Source: Prosopocoilus inquinatus (lineage: Eukaryota; Arthropoda; Insecta; Coleoptera; Lucanidae). Taken from it: a stretch of 64,000 nucleotides of DNA. Below, one piece after another: positions 46,525 through 57,405 of the stretch. The notes beneath the pieces are model-generated. The model did no database searches. It had not been told where the DNA came from and was given only the letters and a program-made list of their open reading frames with translations. The stretch spans positions 27,363,946-27,427,945 of the forward strand of contig CM069874.1 in assembly GCA_036172665.1 (NCBI GenBank), given 5' to 3'. Numbering within the stretch: the first letter of the stretch is position 1; the number at the start of each line of letters is the position of its first letter. Both the position numbers and the translations under genes were made by a program.

Positions 46525-46620
46525 ACTTGAAGGCTTCCGCGGCCGTCGTCTATTGCAGAATTCCTGGCTTCTGGTTGGAACCGCGTCTCTCCTCAGATTT
46601 CTTCTACTGCCAACGTTTCG
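46525..46620 (-). repeat. Retroelement-associated repeat fragment (CGAAACGTTGGC...CCGCGG)
   Basis: On the minus strand it reads CGAAACGTTGGCAGTAGAAG then AAATCTGAGGAGAGACGCGG, and ends GGCCGCGGAAG. The CGAAACGT...GACGGCCGCGGAAG layout recalls terminal repeats common around Penelope-like or similar arthropod retroelements. The assignment is from memory of the pattern only. Confidence 0.35.
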
Positions 46621-46661
46621 TTCTCTATTCTATATATATATATTCTATAGAACTTTCTTAG

Positions 46662-46735
46662 GGCTGCTGCTGCTGTTGGTGATGCTGCTGTTGCTGTGGT
46701 CTTGCTGCAAGAAGCAGCAGCAAGACCACCAGCAG
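46662..46735. repeat. CTG/CAG-rich inverted repeat
   Basis: Imperfect CTG triplets on the left turn into CAG triplets on the right around a short loop: GGTCTTGCTGC-AAGAA-GCAGCAGCAAGACC forms an 11-bp stem. Open frames here (Leu- or Ala-rich) follow from the triplets. Confidence 0.8.
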
Positions 46736-46945
46736 AAATATTTCTCATTAATGTGTAGCCCGGCGCAACCACCAAATAGCAAAACGTTTGAGAATCGACA
46801 TTTATCGTTTTCTTTTAAACTGGTTTTAATTATAAGATTATTATAAGACATTGTGAAAAACTTTATTACTTACCCACATTGACAATAAACCAAATGACAT
46901 TATTTTTGACTGATAATAGGAAATGAAGAAAACATTTCATTGTCA

Positions 46946-47150
46946 GGTCAAAAAGCGATAGTAAGATGTCGCTTTTTATCTGTTCATCCCTCTTACATCG
47001 CAATTGCGAATAAATTGGGCAAGTCGTTTTTGGTCTGCGGTGGGAATGTCGAGCTACGTCTCTGCTGAAGAAGCCCCAAGCAGGGCTGAAACAGCTGTCC
47101 AGAGGCTGGTCGAGGTTTTCACTGCAATCAAAAACGATTTGCACAAAATT
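46946..47150 (+). repeat. PLE-like repeat, third copy, with GCGACATC module
   Basis: Opens with the module GGTCAAAAAGCGATAGTAAG (46946-46982), continues with CTCTTACATCGCAATTGCGA, and then the CTGAAGAAGCCCCAAGCAGG ... GGCTGGTCGAGGTTTTCACT arm. It is nearly the same order as at 26.45-26.65 kb, supporting one mobile unit. Confidence 0.65.
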
Positions 47151-47202
47151 TTTCTAAGATAATAGGAAAGGTAACTAGGTTTTGGTGATACAACCTACTA
47201 CT

Positions 47203-47335
47203 TAGGCCCGGTTTCACCATCACAGTTTAACTTTAAACTCAGTTTTATTCCTATGGAAACAATTATCCTTGCAATTGTTACCATGGGAATAAAGCGAAAT
47301 TTAAAGGTAAACTGTGGTAGTGAAACCGAGCCTAA
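47203..47335. mobile_element. Palindromic MITE, GGCCCGG family (best-preserved copy)
   Basis: The left end TTAGGCCCGGTTTCACCATC is mirrored at the right (complement TTTAGGCTCGGTTTCACTAC). Arms contain CAGTTTAACTTTAAACT-like sequence, and the centre has CCTATGGAAACAATTATCC / GCAATTGTTACCATGGGAAT. TA or TTA flanks. Related copies lie at 5486, 50259, 55985 and 56171, and more distantly 45595. Confidence 0.85.
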
Positions 47336-47958
47336 ATCAATTAAAGGGACAAATCAAATGGAATTATTTTGTTAATGCTTAAGTTGAAAGTAGTACAAAT
47401 TTTTTCGTCACGAGGAGACTGAGAATCATTTGCAGCAAACCTCTGTTAATTATTCTTTTATTTGCATATTTGAAGAAGATAGTGTTATTTATATACGCTG
47501 CCAAGAGAATAATTTAAATTCAGTTTTATATATTTTTTTACTTTTGACTGTAGATCGTGACACGGTGCGTCAATTCAATGAAGATTTCATATTACATTCT
47601 ACATCGGAAATGTTACATAGTTCTTCTATACGCTTCATTAATTCCATTTGATTCACTGGTCAAAAACTTTCTGTTAAATTTTAGCTAGAATGACGAAACA
47701 TTCTTAAAAACCCAATTTGACAAGTTATTTTTAACAGTAATAAATTAATGCAGAAAGGTCACTACCGTTACCAAGGAAACTTCACACTATCAAAATATTC
47801 CGAAATTTCGTTGTAAGACTTATCCCGCTTTTTATTTCCGCAACTGTACTTCGCAGTAATACCCGGTAATTCAAGTCTTTATTTATTGGGAAACTTTTTA
47901 AATTCATTACAAAATTCACCTATTTACGAAGTTAATGAGTTCGTTTCTTTATTTTTAG

Positions 47959-48378
47959 GGTGGTGGCCCACCGAACGGAACAAATCAACCGCCGCAGCCT
48001 TTCTATCCTCCGCAAGGTATTCCACCCGGTTTTCCACCTCATCACTTTCATTCCAATATCCCTCCAGGCCACCCAGCGCACGTGCCTACGTCGACACACC
48101 CCGGCCATTCGCCACCCCCCAACCACGGTTACTACAAAGACGAGAGGACGCAGAGGCAGTACATCAAACTGAAGAAGAAACTGCAAGACAAGCAACAGAA
48201 GAACGACAGTATCGCGCCTAGGAAAGACTTAGTTAATGGCATGAGAAAAAGCACCAAGGAGAAAGGGATGAACAGCGTGGGGACTTCCGAAGACGGCGAA
48301 GAAAGCAGCAGTGTGCAAGATGAAGAAGATTCTGTGCATATTGTCACCGACATGTTATCTTCCGTCCAGGCACCGAAG
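47959..48378 (+). CDS. FNDC3A: FNDC3 orthologue, Pro-rich and linker exon
   Basis: Acceptor ATTTTTAG ends at 47958; donor GTAATT starts at 48379. It has 140 codons and is phase 0 at both ends. Residues 1-57 are Pro/His/Gly-rich (GGGPPNGTNQPPQPFYPPQG...), like the low-complexity N-terminal part of vertebrate FNDC3A/B. Residues 58-83 are basic and probably helical (YKDERTQRQYIKLKKKLQDK), closely matching the family's DERxxxxYxxLxKKLxDRQ block. Residues 105-125 are acidic and Ser-rich (SVGTSEDGEESSSVQDEEDS). The end leads into the first FN3 strand completed by the next exon. An in-frame TAG immediately before the exon shows translation must enter by splicing, from 17569-17753 or an alternative first exon. 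Confidence 0.93.
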
Positions 48379-48660
48379 GTAATTTACCTTTTTAATTGCC
48401 ACAGCATTTTTTAAGTATACAGAACGTTCATATGTGATTGAACGGCGTTTGAATTTAGCTTAGAGTCGTGTTAATATTTTTCTTCTTACACCGTTGGAGC
48501 ATTGCAGATTTGACACCCCTCGACTTCGGTATGTTTGGTTTCTAAAGAAGTAGAATATGTATATTTTCTGCGGTTATACCGGGTGTATCATTACTACATA
48601 AATGCGGTGTAATATTTTCAACTAGATATTTGAAAAGAGAAGTATTTTTTTGAATGTGCT

Positions 48661-48770
48661 ATGCCCGCCAAAAAAAAATTGGAACATGTAATATGTCCTA
48701 TTGTAAATATAACGAAGTGCTTTTACCTTACCATAGAAACAAGCTCTGAATAGCAAGATGAATGGGTTAA
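48661..48770 (+). pseudogene. THAP-like transposon 5' fragment, copy with shifted frame
   Basis: Nucleotide match to 62315-62420: ATGCCCGCCAAAAAA, then GGAACATGTAATATGTCCT, then AGAAACAAGCTCTGAATAGC. An extra base in the A-run moves the frame, so the Cys pattern of the other copy is lost. It is too short to be functional. Confidence 0.5.
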
Positions 48771-50258
48771 AGCTGCATTCAAACTAATAAAGTAACCAAA
48801 AAATGCACGTAAAGAGTTGCCCCCTTTTGGTGGTCATAGTACTACATAGGAAACACTTTAAACCAGCGATTATATCAAAATACGTAATAAATACAACCGT
48901 CGCTGCTGCAACGTTTAACATAGTGGAGGTACACTTCCCTGCTAGTGAGTATCGCTACTTTAAATTTGGTAATAATTTCCAAAAAGTAAATACTCTACAT
49001 ATCAGACTAATTAATAAAATAGTTTGATTTTGTGCAGTTTTTTTTTAATTGTGTAGTTAAATTGTCTTCGTGTTAAATTAAGGCACCAACTTTTAAAAAT
49101 AAGCTACCAAGCGGAAAATTCAAATGCCCTCCAATCATAAGTAGGTGCTCCATATTTAATATTAATAACGATCATATACGTGGTGATCAAAGTTACTGCC
49201 GCATTTTTGCTAACTTTCGTTATTATTGGAGTCGTCCAAATTAGCAAAAATGAACTGTTGCGAGAATGAAAGAATAACGATTTTAAATGCAAACTGCTCT
49301 TTACCATTTCAACATAAAACATTCCCGGTTTCTTTCACTAAACAAAATTGATATCAAATTTAGCATCGCGTCAATGGACCTAAGAAAATAAAGCTAAATT
49401 TAAAAGTATTTCAATTAATGAGAGCTTGTAGGTATAAAAATTTTATCTCAGATTATTGTCAAACGTTTTTCATGTGCGCTTAAAAGTTATTTAGATTATT
49501 ACAAGGTACACTAACTTAAATTAGAAACTTAAACAATTCTCACAACTGCAAAGAAAATAAAAGCCCAAATGCTTCTTTTATATTAACAACTCGTACTGTG
49601 TTAATACGAACATGGAATATAAGCGTAAAAAATCTAACTGAAGTGAATAATTGTAAATAAAAAGAAGAAATAAATTCTGGCGCTTAGTGATAACACTTGA
49701 AAAGTGAAATTAAAAACATAGATAGCGTAAAGAATGGAATTATTCTTATCTGACATGTTTTACTTACGGAAAATACTCAATACTTAAAAAAAAGGAAATC
49801 ACTGGCTTTATACGCTCTTGGAATGATAAATATGTGTGTAAAAACACACATATTTTTCATAACTGTTTGTTAACTGGAATAACTAACAAAATGCTACATA
49901 TCCATTTATAAAATAAAGTTTACCTGCACCAAAACGAAAATAGTTTTCTCTCTCTTATCTATACTTTCTACGAGGGGAATAACCTAAGATGAAACACGAC
50001 GCGAATCACTTGCTAATTACTTTCTCGTAAATTGAGACAAGGTTTATTTAATTCAAATATTCATTTAAATAAATTAGTTGTTTTCTAATAACAAAGAAGT
50101 AGAGAACTAGAGAGAGCGGTAAAAACTACACGGACATTTAAAAAAAATTAACTGGAGTAAGCCATGATTTTACGAAAGTTATTGGCAATTCTGAAAAGAC
50201 CACTGAAATTTTCCATTTAACTCATCTGATTGTCAGAGGATTAAAATGCAATTAATTA

Positions 50259-50382
50259 AGGCCCGATTCATTCATTGCAAGTTTAGTTTAATGTTGGTTT
50301 ATTCCCTTTGCAAATATTATTTTTATAATTGCTACTACGGCGATAAACTAAGTTTAATTTGTGATGAATAAACCGAACCTAA
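50259..50382. mobile_element. Palindromic MITE, GGCCCGG family, diverged
   Basis: Left AAGGCCCGATTCATTCATTG; right complement TTTAGGTTCGGTTTATTCAT. The centre is degenerate but keeps the GTTTATTCCCTTTGCAA/ATTGCTACTACGGCGATAAAC palindrome. Confidence 0.65.
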
Positions 50383-51307
50383 ATAGCTTTGTTCCAACAT
50401 AGATTTTGACTCGTTCGAAACTGTCAAATATATTCGTCCGTCGAATTAATCACCGCTTTCGCGAGGAGCGTTAAATGTGAAACTTTGATTAGCGCGTGCT
50501 TCTGACAGTTTCAGACTAATCAGAGGCTGGAACAGGCCTAATGTCACGCATTAAACGTATTCAATGTTGCCAACAAAAATAAAAAGCCTTTGTTTACTCC
50601 GATTAATAATTTTAAATATGACCCGGTGTATAAATAGATTAGATGTTCAAGTTAGTCCGTAATAGTTGCATAAAGAGCAACTAAGAACATATGACTCGCA
50701 ATATGTTAAAAAGAAGATGCGTTCTTAACAGTGTACACAACATAGTGGCCATTCCGTGTTACGACAAACATTGTAGACGTGCACATAACAATCAGAAGAT
50801 TGTAATATTAGATGCTTTCTTTTGCCCACCAATTCCTGATCCAAATGCAATATTACGGGTTTAGATTCAAAGACAGACGTTCTTTTGCAAACGGATGAAT
50901 TCCCACTCCCTGTAAAATTTCGATTCTGATCGGTAAGCCCCTTTCTCCTTTGAATCTTTCTAATTTTAAGGCTCGTTTGGATTAAACTGCAGATATTTAT
51001 AGGTAAACTATCAATCAGTAATTCAACTCTGAGGTGTTTTGTTCCAAGAACTATGAAATCCAGATCCAAGCTATAAATCACGATTTAAACTTTTAAGCGA
51101 AAAAAAAAACATTTTTTTAAGAGCAAAAGCAAGGTATTATTGTTTGCAAGATGAGATGTTTCTTGTATATCATTTGTGAGAAATTAATAGAATAGTGTCG
51201 AATTAACCAATAAAACATTCAATGTGGTTTTGTACAAAAATCAATGATTGACTTGACAATTGTGGAAACATGTCCGATTAAATATGTGAGAAAATTTAAT
51301 GTTTTAT

Positions 51308-51580
51308 ACAGATACTGTAAAATCCCAAGAAACTCTCAAAGCTTCACTATCGCTTGATAGCTTCGTCAAGAGTGAGAAAATATAAATTAACAAGTTGTCA
51401 AGAGAAACGAAAAAGTAACATAATTGTAAACTAAAATACGAGTTGTAAAGAAAACTTAATTTAGTTATTATTACATTTACGCTTCTCTTGACAACTTATT
51501 TAATTATATTTTTCTCTCCTGACGAAGCTATCAAACGATAGAGAAAAGTTGAGTATTCCTTGCGTTTTTACAATATCCGT
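51308..51580. mobile_element. Foldback MITE carrying CTGACGAA-hairpin modules in both arms
   Basis: Arms of about 100 bases (51309-51409 and 51481-51580) are inverted copies. They share GATAGCTTCGTCA(A/G)GAG, AAGTTGTCAAGAGAA and the outer ACRGATAYTGTAAAA. Each arm contains CTGACGAA (or TTGACGAA) followed by the GCTATC / GATAG hairpin and GAAAA, echoing the modules at 26.6, 30.0 and 47.1 kb. Confidence 0.75.
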
Positions 51581-52945
51581 TTAAAGCTCCAAAATCAATG
51601 GCTTATCATACGGCTCTAATACCATGATACCAGATTTTTCGTTTTAGTTCAACTTCTTAGCTAATTTAAATTATACAGTAACTAAAAATTAAATTAAATT
51701 CGAAGCTATATGTAAAATAGAACATCTCTAAATCAGATCCGCAATGTTACACAAGAAATCGCCTTAAGTGAGTTAGGTTTTTTAAGTAATCAGTTATTTT
51801 AACGATTTAAAAAATTCCATACGGAAATTAAGATGAAATGAATTAACTTCTTGCATTTTTAAATATTAAATAACTATTTTGATCAAGTTTTTTATCATAA
51901 TTAGTATTAAAAGACAATACTTCTATTCTTAGCGAAACAAAACATTCAGGATTTGTATTTACATCACTTTTCATTGGAAGAGAAAACGTTCTGCTTAACG
52001 TGTTTACTGCTCTCTGAAATAAATTTCTCCTTTTTATTTACGTTAATTACCATAATGAGTTGCAATTTGCATGTTGAATAACGTTAATTAAAATCCCATT
52101 CCAACCAGTTCGATGTGTAGTAATGGATGTCGCACACATAGAGCGGCGACAAAAATTTCTTTTGCTGTATTCTTATGAAAGTACGCACATTTAGGCGAAG
52201 GTATCAAAAAAAAAGTCGCCGCGCTTCGCCGTGCTGTAGTGTGCCACAACCTTAATACTCGCACGCAAGAAAGCACAGATAATCGTTTCCTATTTAAATT
52301 TTAAATGGAACATTTGATAGTATCCGAACACCTGGTTTTTAAAATAATTACATATTCTCAAAATACAGAACAGGAATCTATTTCTATATATTTAATTATC
52401 TGAAATAATTTATTATTTTGATCAGCCTTGCAAAAAGTGCAGTTTCATGGATTACAAAAAAAGATTGGTTTCCCTTTCACTTTGTCGCGTAATTTACCCG
52501 CGATTATGTCCATTATCCTAATTGCTCAGTGAACTAGTTCTGAAACAATAAATTACGTAAATTATAAATTTTCGAAAAAATTCGTTTGAACGTCGAAATG
52601 TCTTCGCAAAGTCAATGGTTATTCAGGGACGTAGCAATAACCGGTGTTATTAATATAATTAAAATTTGCTTAATTTTGAATTTGCCGAAATAACTTAGCA
52701 AAAATGAGATTAATGGGTATGCTCGTATTCATCATGCTATGCTAATTTGACTGGTGAAATCCGATTTTAATGATCGCTCTGCAGCGGTTAATAAAAAAAT
52801 TGTAAACCTTCTAAAATTTCCAAATTTTGCAAAAAGTTTTAAATCCTTCTTGCGGAATTTGAGATTCAATATTTATGAATTTACTTATTTTTATTGAGTT
52901 TATTTGAGTCACACATCCAATTAAAATTGGTTTATATTCTTGTAG

Positions 52946-55360
52946 GTGTCTGAACTGAGTTCCCGTAGTGCCTTACTTCAGTGGGCTGCGCCCCTGCGAC
53001 TTTCTGAGGCGTCCAGCAACGACAGCCACGAGCTAGACATTTCGGAGAACGACTTGCGTTACGAAGTATTACTAAGTAGTGATAAAAGTAAAGAAATGAA
53101 GTATAAGTCAATTTACAGCGGTGATTCCTTGTCTTGTCGCATCCAGGACTTGCGACCTGGCCAGGAGTACTCAGTATGTCTTCAGGTGCACCTGGATGAA
53201 CTGCAGGGCTCGGCCTCCGACCCCATCAAGTTTACCACCCCAGCTTGCGAGCCTGACCAGCCGCAACCACCGAAGCTAATTTCCAGAACGAAAAACAGCC
53301 TCCAGCTGAGGTGGAATGCCGTCAATGATAACGGTTCTCATATACAGTACTATATTTTGGAGTACGATGACGGCAAAGGCGGAGATTTTATGGAACTACA
53401 TAAAAGCAGGGGTAAACAGCACACGCTGCAGAAGTTGCAGCCTGCGACGAGTTACAAATTCCGATTAGCTGCTTTAAACGACGTAGGAAAAAGTCTTTAT
53501 TCTGATGTTGTTACCTATTCAACTTCCGATAACGCACCACCTCAACCATCTCCGCCGGTATTGAAGGAAGCAAGCATAAGCACTCTGCACGTATCATGGC
53601 AGAAGAGGCCGAAAGATGACGAGTTTATGCTCCAAATGGACGATCCGAAAAGTAGTTACGGATATCTAGTCGTTTACAACGGTAGAGATAATGAATGTGT
53701 CTGTCCGAATCTCAAACGGTTTTCCGATTATAAATTTAGACTACGAGCTCAAAACGAAGGTGGTCCTTCACCTTGGTCTGAGGAAGTAACATTCCAAACA
53801 CTGCCCGATCGGCCGGCAAGGCCTTCCAAACCAGTAGTTAAAGGACGAATCCATGCGCACTCTTTTCGGCTGAAGTGGGAACCCCCGAGTGATACAGGCG
53901 GAGCTGAAATTACCAAGTATATCCTCGAAGTGAATTCGGGTAGCGGATACGACACCGTGTACATGGGCATTGATACGGAAGCCGTCTGTGATAAGCTCAC
54001 ACCTGGTACGACGTATCAGTTGAGAGTCAGTTGTTTCAGTGCCGGAGGAAGAAGCAACTATTCTGATCCTTGCACCGTAACAACGGATGCGATTAGTCCG
54101 GGGCAGTGCTCCATCCCTCGCTTGCACGGGAAACCCAGGGCGACCAGCGTAACGCTGCGCTGGACTGAACCCGATTACAATGGTGGTGCGCCTGTTTTAG
54201 AATACGAATTAGAAATGACCAGTCCTGATGCTAGTCGGCGCATAATTCATAAAAACAAGGAGACGGAGTGTTTAGTTTCGAATTTAAACCCGGGATGTGA
54301 ATACACTTTTATGGTCAGGGCTGTAAATAGGATAGGTCCGGGACCTTGGTCTGACAGTACTGCCGTAACCAGTGGCGCTGCCCCACCTGATCATCCCTTA
54401 AACATCTTAGCTATTTGCAAATCACCATTCCACATTTTCCTTGAGTGGCAAGAGCCTCTGAGCAACGGTGCTCCTATTAAGGAATACAAATTAGAAATGA
54501 GCCCTAACGATTCTGAAGATCAATTCGCTCTAGTTTTCCAGGGACTATCCACGTCGCACGATGTAAAAGGCTTAAACCCATTCACCCCATATTTCTTCCG
54601 TGTCCAAGCGTGCAACAGTGCTGGCTGCGGACCATTTTCTCCCACGTGTGCTACAATTACGCCAGCAGCGTCACCTGCTGCAGTTTTGCCGCCACGTTGC
54701 ACAGCCACGCCCACGAGCTTCCATCTGTCTTGGAATGAACCAATTTCAAACGGTTCCCCCATCACTCACTACAACATAGAAATTGGTGATCAGCTTCTGA
54801 CAACAGAAGGCCCCGTCACTGAAATCACAGCTGGATCTTTACACCCTGAAACACAATACAAAATCAAAATTAGCGCCGTGAATAATGTAGGAGCAGGAAT
54901 GTTCTCCCCTTCTTTGAGAGTGACAACGCTAAGATTGCCCCCAATTGCACCTAGACTGGAGTGCATTGGGACAGGTCATAATTACCTAAAACTGAAGTGG
55001 GGAGAAGGCAAGAATCAAGATTATACTCAATACTGCCTGGAAATGGAACAAGCAAAGGCCAACGAGTTTCAGTGTGTTTTCAAAGGAACGGCTTTAATGT
55101 TCAAGATTAACAAACTGCAAGAATCTACGCTGTATCGATTCAGAATAAATGCGTCCAATGATGCTGGTGAAGGTGAATTCTCAGAGTGCTATGAATTCTC
55201 CACCAATATGTCTCCTCCACCGGCCATTAAAGCTCCTAGGGTGGTGGAAGTTGAAGAAACCAATTGCGTTTTAGAGTGGACGCCATCGAGATCCTTGAGT
55301 GATGACGAGATTGTTTATTTAGTCCAAATTTGCAGACTTCGGGACCAAGATTATAAACAA
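52946..55360 (+). CDS. FNDC3A: FNDC3 orthologue, giant FN3 exon (805 codons)
   Basis: Acceptor TTCTTGTAG ends at 52945; donor GTGAGT starts at 55361. Phase 0 at both ends. It encodes eight complete FN3 domains and the first half of a ninth, starting near exon residues 1, 101, 196, 289, 382, 479, 576, 664 and 757. Each has the FN3 signatures: an early Trp (LLQWAAP, LQLRWNAV, FRLKWEPP, VTLRWTEP, IFLEWQEP, FHLSWNEP, LKLKWGEG, CVLEWTP) and a late Tyr-Arg/Lys block (YKFRLAALND, YTFMVRAVNR, YRFRINASND). Domain order and linkers match vertebrate FNDC3A/B throughout (for example EPDxPxPPxxxxRTKNSLxLxW, KGRIHAHSFRLKW, LKLKWGEG). FN3 repeats are beta-sandwich modules for protein contacts. No Cys pattern or RGD motif points to a specific ligand. 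The domains are packed without any intron. Confidence 0.97.
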
Positions 55361-55984
55361 GTGAGTGCATTTTTAATAAATTTCATTTGAGTACAAAACA
55401 TCTCATAAACCTTACAATAAATACATACTTAAATCAGAAAAGCAAATTTCAAGGTAGTTGAAATAATCTATGAGACAACTCTACATAATATTTAGTGCCA
55501 AAAGAAAAAAAGAAAATAGGTTTCGTAGTTTATGTAACAACTCGTCCATCAACAATTTAAAATGGCATAAAACTTAACGTTTCTTTTGTTGTTTACTACC
55601 TTCATCAGATGAATCAAATACGTATTATAAATATAATAATATGGTATTAATACAATTGAAATGCTTAGTCTTTTCTACAATTTTAATTTTCTTTACAGAC
55701 CACCGATTTCGACAAAAAGACATTCTCAAGTGTACATATTCTATAAATTAAAAAATATTAAAACTAATTGTTTTATAAACATTAAATTTGCAAACTTACA
55801 CAATATATTATTATAAATCTTAATTTTATGGTATAAATATACACTGTGTTGAATCGTTTTTCAGACATAGCGAGATAGCATGTAAAGCTAAATATTTGCT
55901 AGTATTGGCTCTCTTGTAGATTGTAGAGCAAAACGGTAAAGGAAAATATTGTTCAGAATATTCAAATGCACTTAATGTCATATT

Positions 55985-56118
55985 TAAGCCCGGTCTTTTC
56001 ATCTCTGATTAACTTTAACCACCGATTAATTACTATAGAAACAATTGTCTCTCATAATTGTATATATGGTAATAAGTCAACGATTAAAGTTAATCAGAGA
56101 TGAAAAGACTGGGCCTTA
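55985..56118. mobile_element. Palindromic MITE, GGCCCGG family
   Basis: Left TTAAGCCCGGTCTTTTCATC; right complement TAAGGCCCAGTCTTTTCATC. The arms (CTGATTAACTTTAA) and the centre around AACAATTGTCTC/ATAATTGTATATATGG fit the family. Only about 50 bases separate it from the next copy. Confidence 0.85.
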
Positions 56119-56170
56119 GAAGTTTAAATTTCGCAATTTAAAATGACAAAAATCTTCTGAGAAATGGACA

Positions 56171-56303
56171 TAGGCCCAGTTTTTCCATCTCAGTTTAACT
56201 TTAAGCTTCGCTTTATTCCCATGGCAACAATTGTAAGGACAATTGTTTCCATAAGAATAAAACGGAGTTTAAAGTTAAACCCCAATTGAAAAACTGGCCC
56301 TTA
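56171..56303. mobile_element. Palindromic MITE, GGCCCGG family
   Basis: Left TAGGCCCAGTTTTTCCATCT; right complement TAAGGGCCAGTTTTTCAATT. The centre TTCCCATGGCAACAATTGTA / GACAATTGTTTCCATAAGAA is a clear internal palindrome. Arms include CAGTTTAACTTTAA. Confidence 0.87.
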
Positions 56304-57154
56304 GTTTACCAACAAGTTAGCTATGATCGACAAATATTTGGATATTTGTATACTTCAAAATTTGCAATTTTTACTACTCCATTGCGAAGTACTATAACAC
56401 TCGGTTACTCTCCGAAGAAGTGCAAAAATTGCAAATTTTGAAGTTGTCACTTACTAAAATATTTAAATATTTTCCGGTAATAGCTACCTTGTTAGTAAAC
56501 TGACTAAACTTTTTAGAAGATTTTTGCCATTTTAAAAGAAACTGGATGCAAAATTTAAAGTTATTAACTCTATTAATTTTTTAGATATAACAATTACAAA
56601 ATCAAATAATTCTCTCGTATAAAATTTATTGTAAACCTACACATACTTACAATATAATTAACTTTAACTCATTTCATCTTTTTGAACATAAATTAACAGC
56701 ATTTCAGTCATTTTTTCATCGCTCATTTTCTATTCCTATGAATTTATCAGATTTTAGACAAGGAATCAGCATTATAATTCAAATAGCTTTTCTAAATAAT
56801 TTTCCCATAAAACCTATATTAATCCATTAATTGAAAATTCAAATTCCTCAAAAATATTTTTTTCTCTTCCTTGTATTAGTTTATTATCTATCAAAATCAA
56901 AAGATATCTTAAATCTGTGGTATAGGAGTTAATATCTCATTCGGTACTCATTTGTTACATTTCCCATCGTCATACATTTTCGTTTTTAGTAAATTCTGTC
57001 GGTTCAGATAAATTCCTAAAACACAGTTTTTTGAATTTTCACTGTTTATTATAAATAACGTATGACAATTGTCTCGACACACAGTGTTTTCGTTAGATAT
57101 ACTAATAAACTAAACTTAAAATAAAACAATTCTTATAAATATCTAAAGTTACCT

Positions 57155-57303
57155 GTCTAAATTCTATGAACTAGGGTGCAGGGGTGTAAAATAACAGATG
57201 TTTACTCGCAAAATAAATTTAATAATGGTTGATTTCCCAGTATAAAATTTATTTTGCGAATAAACATCTGCTATTTTACACCCCTGCACCATAGAATTTA
57301 GAC
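57155..57303. repeat. Long perfect-type hairpin (~60-bp arms)
   Basis: GTCTAAATTCTATG, GGTGCAGGGGTGTAAAATA, ACAGATGTTTACTCGCAAAA on the left are mirrored at 57244-57303 with very few differences and a loop of about 26 bases. The left arm has a short insertion (AACTAG). A recent small foldback element or other snap-back sequence; no coding role. Confidence 0.85.
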
Positions 57304-57405
57304 GCGTATATAATAAGGATGTGGCTAGAGTCCCGAAAGCGGGATAGTAACCAAACATTAAAATCCCGAACGGGCATGGTTTAAACGGATCCATTCAGGA
57401 TTTTA

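Larger units (their letters stand above)
17754..47958 (+). other. FNDC3 intron, 30.2 kb, repeat-laden
   Basis: Phase-0 intron with donor GTGAGT and acceptor TTTATTTTTAG. It holds the repeats and elements listed separately from 19.08 to 47.3 kb, and a candidate alternative first exon at 43735. I recognise nothing specific in 17754-19075, 19338-20573, 20885-21440, 23000-23898, 24601-26182, 28453-30011, 31645-32255, 33060-34590, 36021-36362, 37451-38003, 38411-39707, 40111-40757, 41591-42731, 44691-45590, 45947-46520 and 47336-47958. These are AT-rich and apparently non-coding. Two of these stretches look like plausible conserved regulatory DNA by motif content only: 33960-34060 (paired GATA-type sites) and 42240-42430 (several TAATTA/ATTA sites). 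Confidence 0.8.
48379..52945 (+). other. FNDC3 intron, 4.57 kb
   Basis: Phase 0; donor GTAATT, acceptor TTCTTGTAG. It contains a THAP-like repeat fragment (48661), a GGCCCGG-family MITE (50259) and a foldback (51308). I see nothing recognisable in 48771-50258 (which has a short TATGTGTGTAAAAACACACATA hairpin near 49839), 50383-51307 (a 118-codon minus frame at 50725-51081 has no known domain) or 51581-52945. Confidence 0.85.

Noticed and set aside
46553..46846. Leu- and Gln-rich frame over the CTG/CAG tract
   Set aside because: Triplet-repeat artefact around a palindromic CTG/CAG sequence.
47886..48221. Frames overlapping the 47959 exon in other registers, including a 111-codon plus frame
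   Set aside because: They are shadows of the true exon; only the 47959 phase-0 frame gives the conserved KDERTQRQYIKLKKKL block.
50725..51081. 118-codon minus-strand frame in the FNDC3 intron
   Set aside because: No domain, no conserved motif, no splice context; likely chance.
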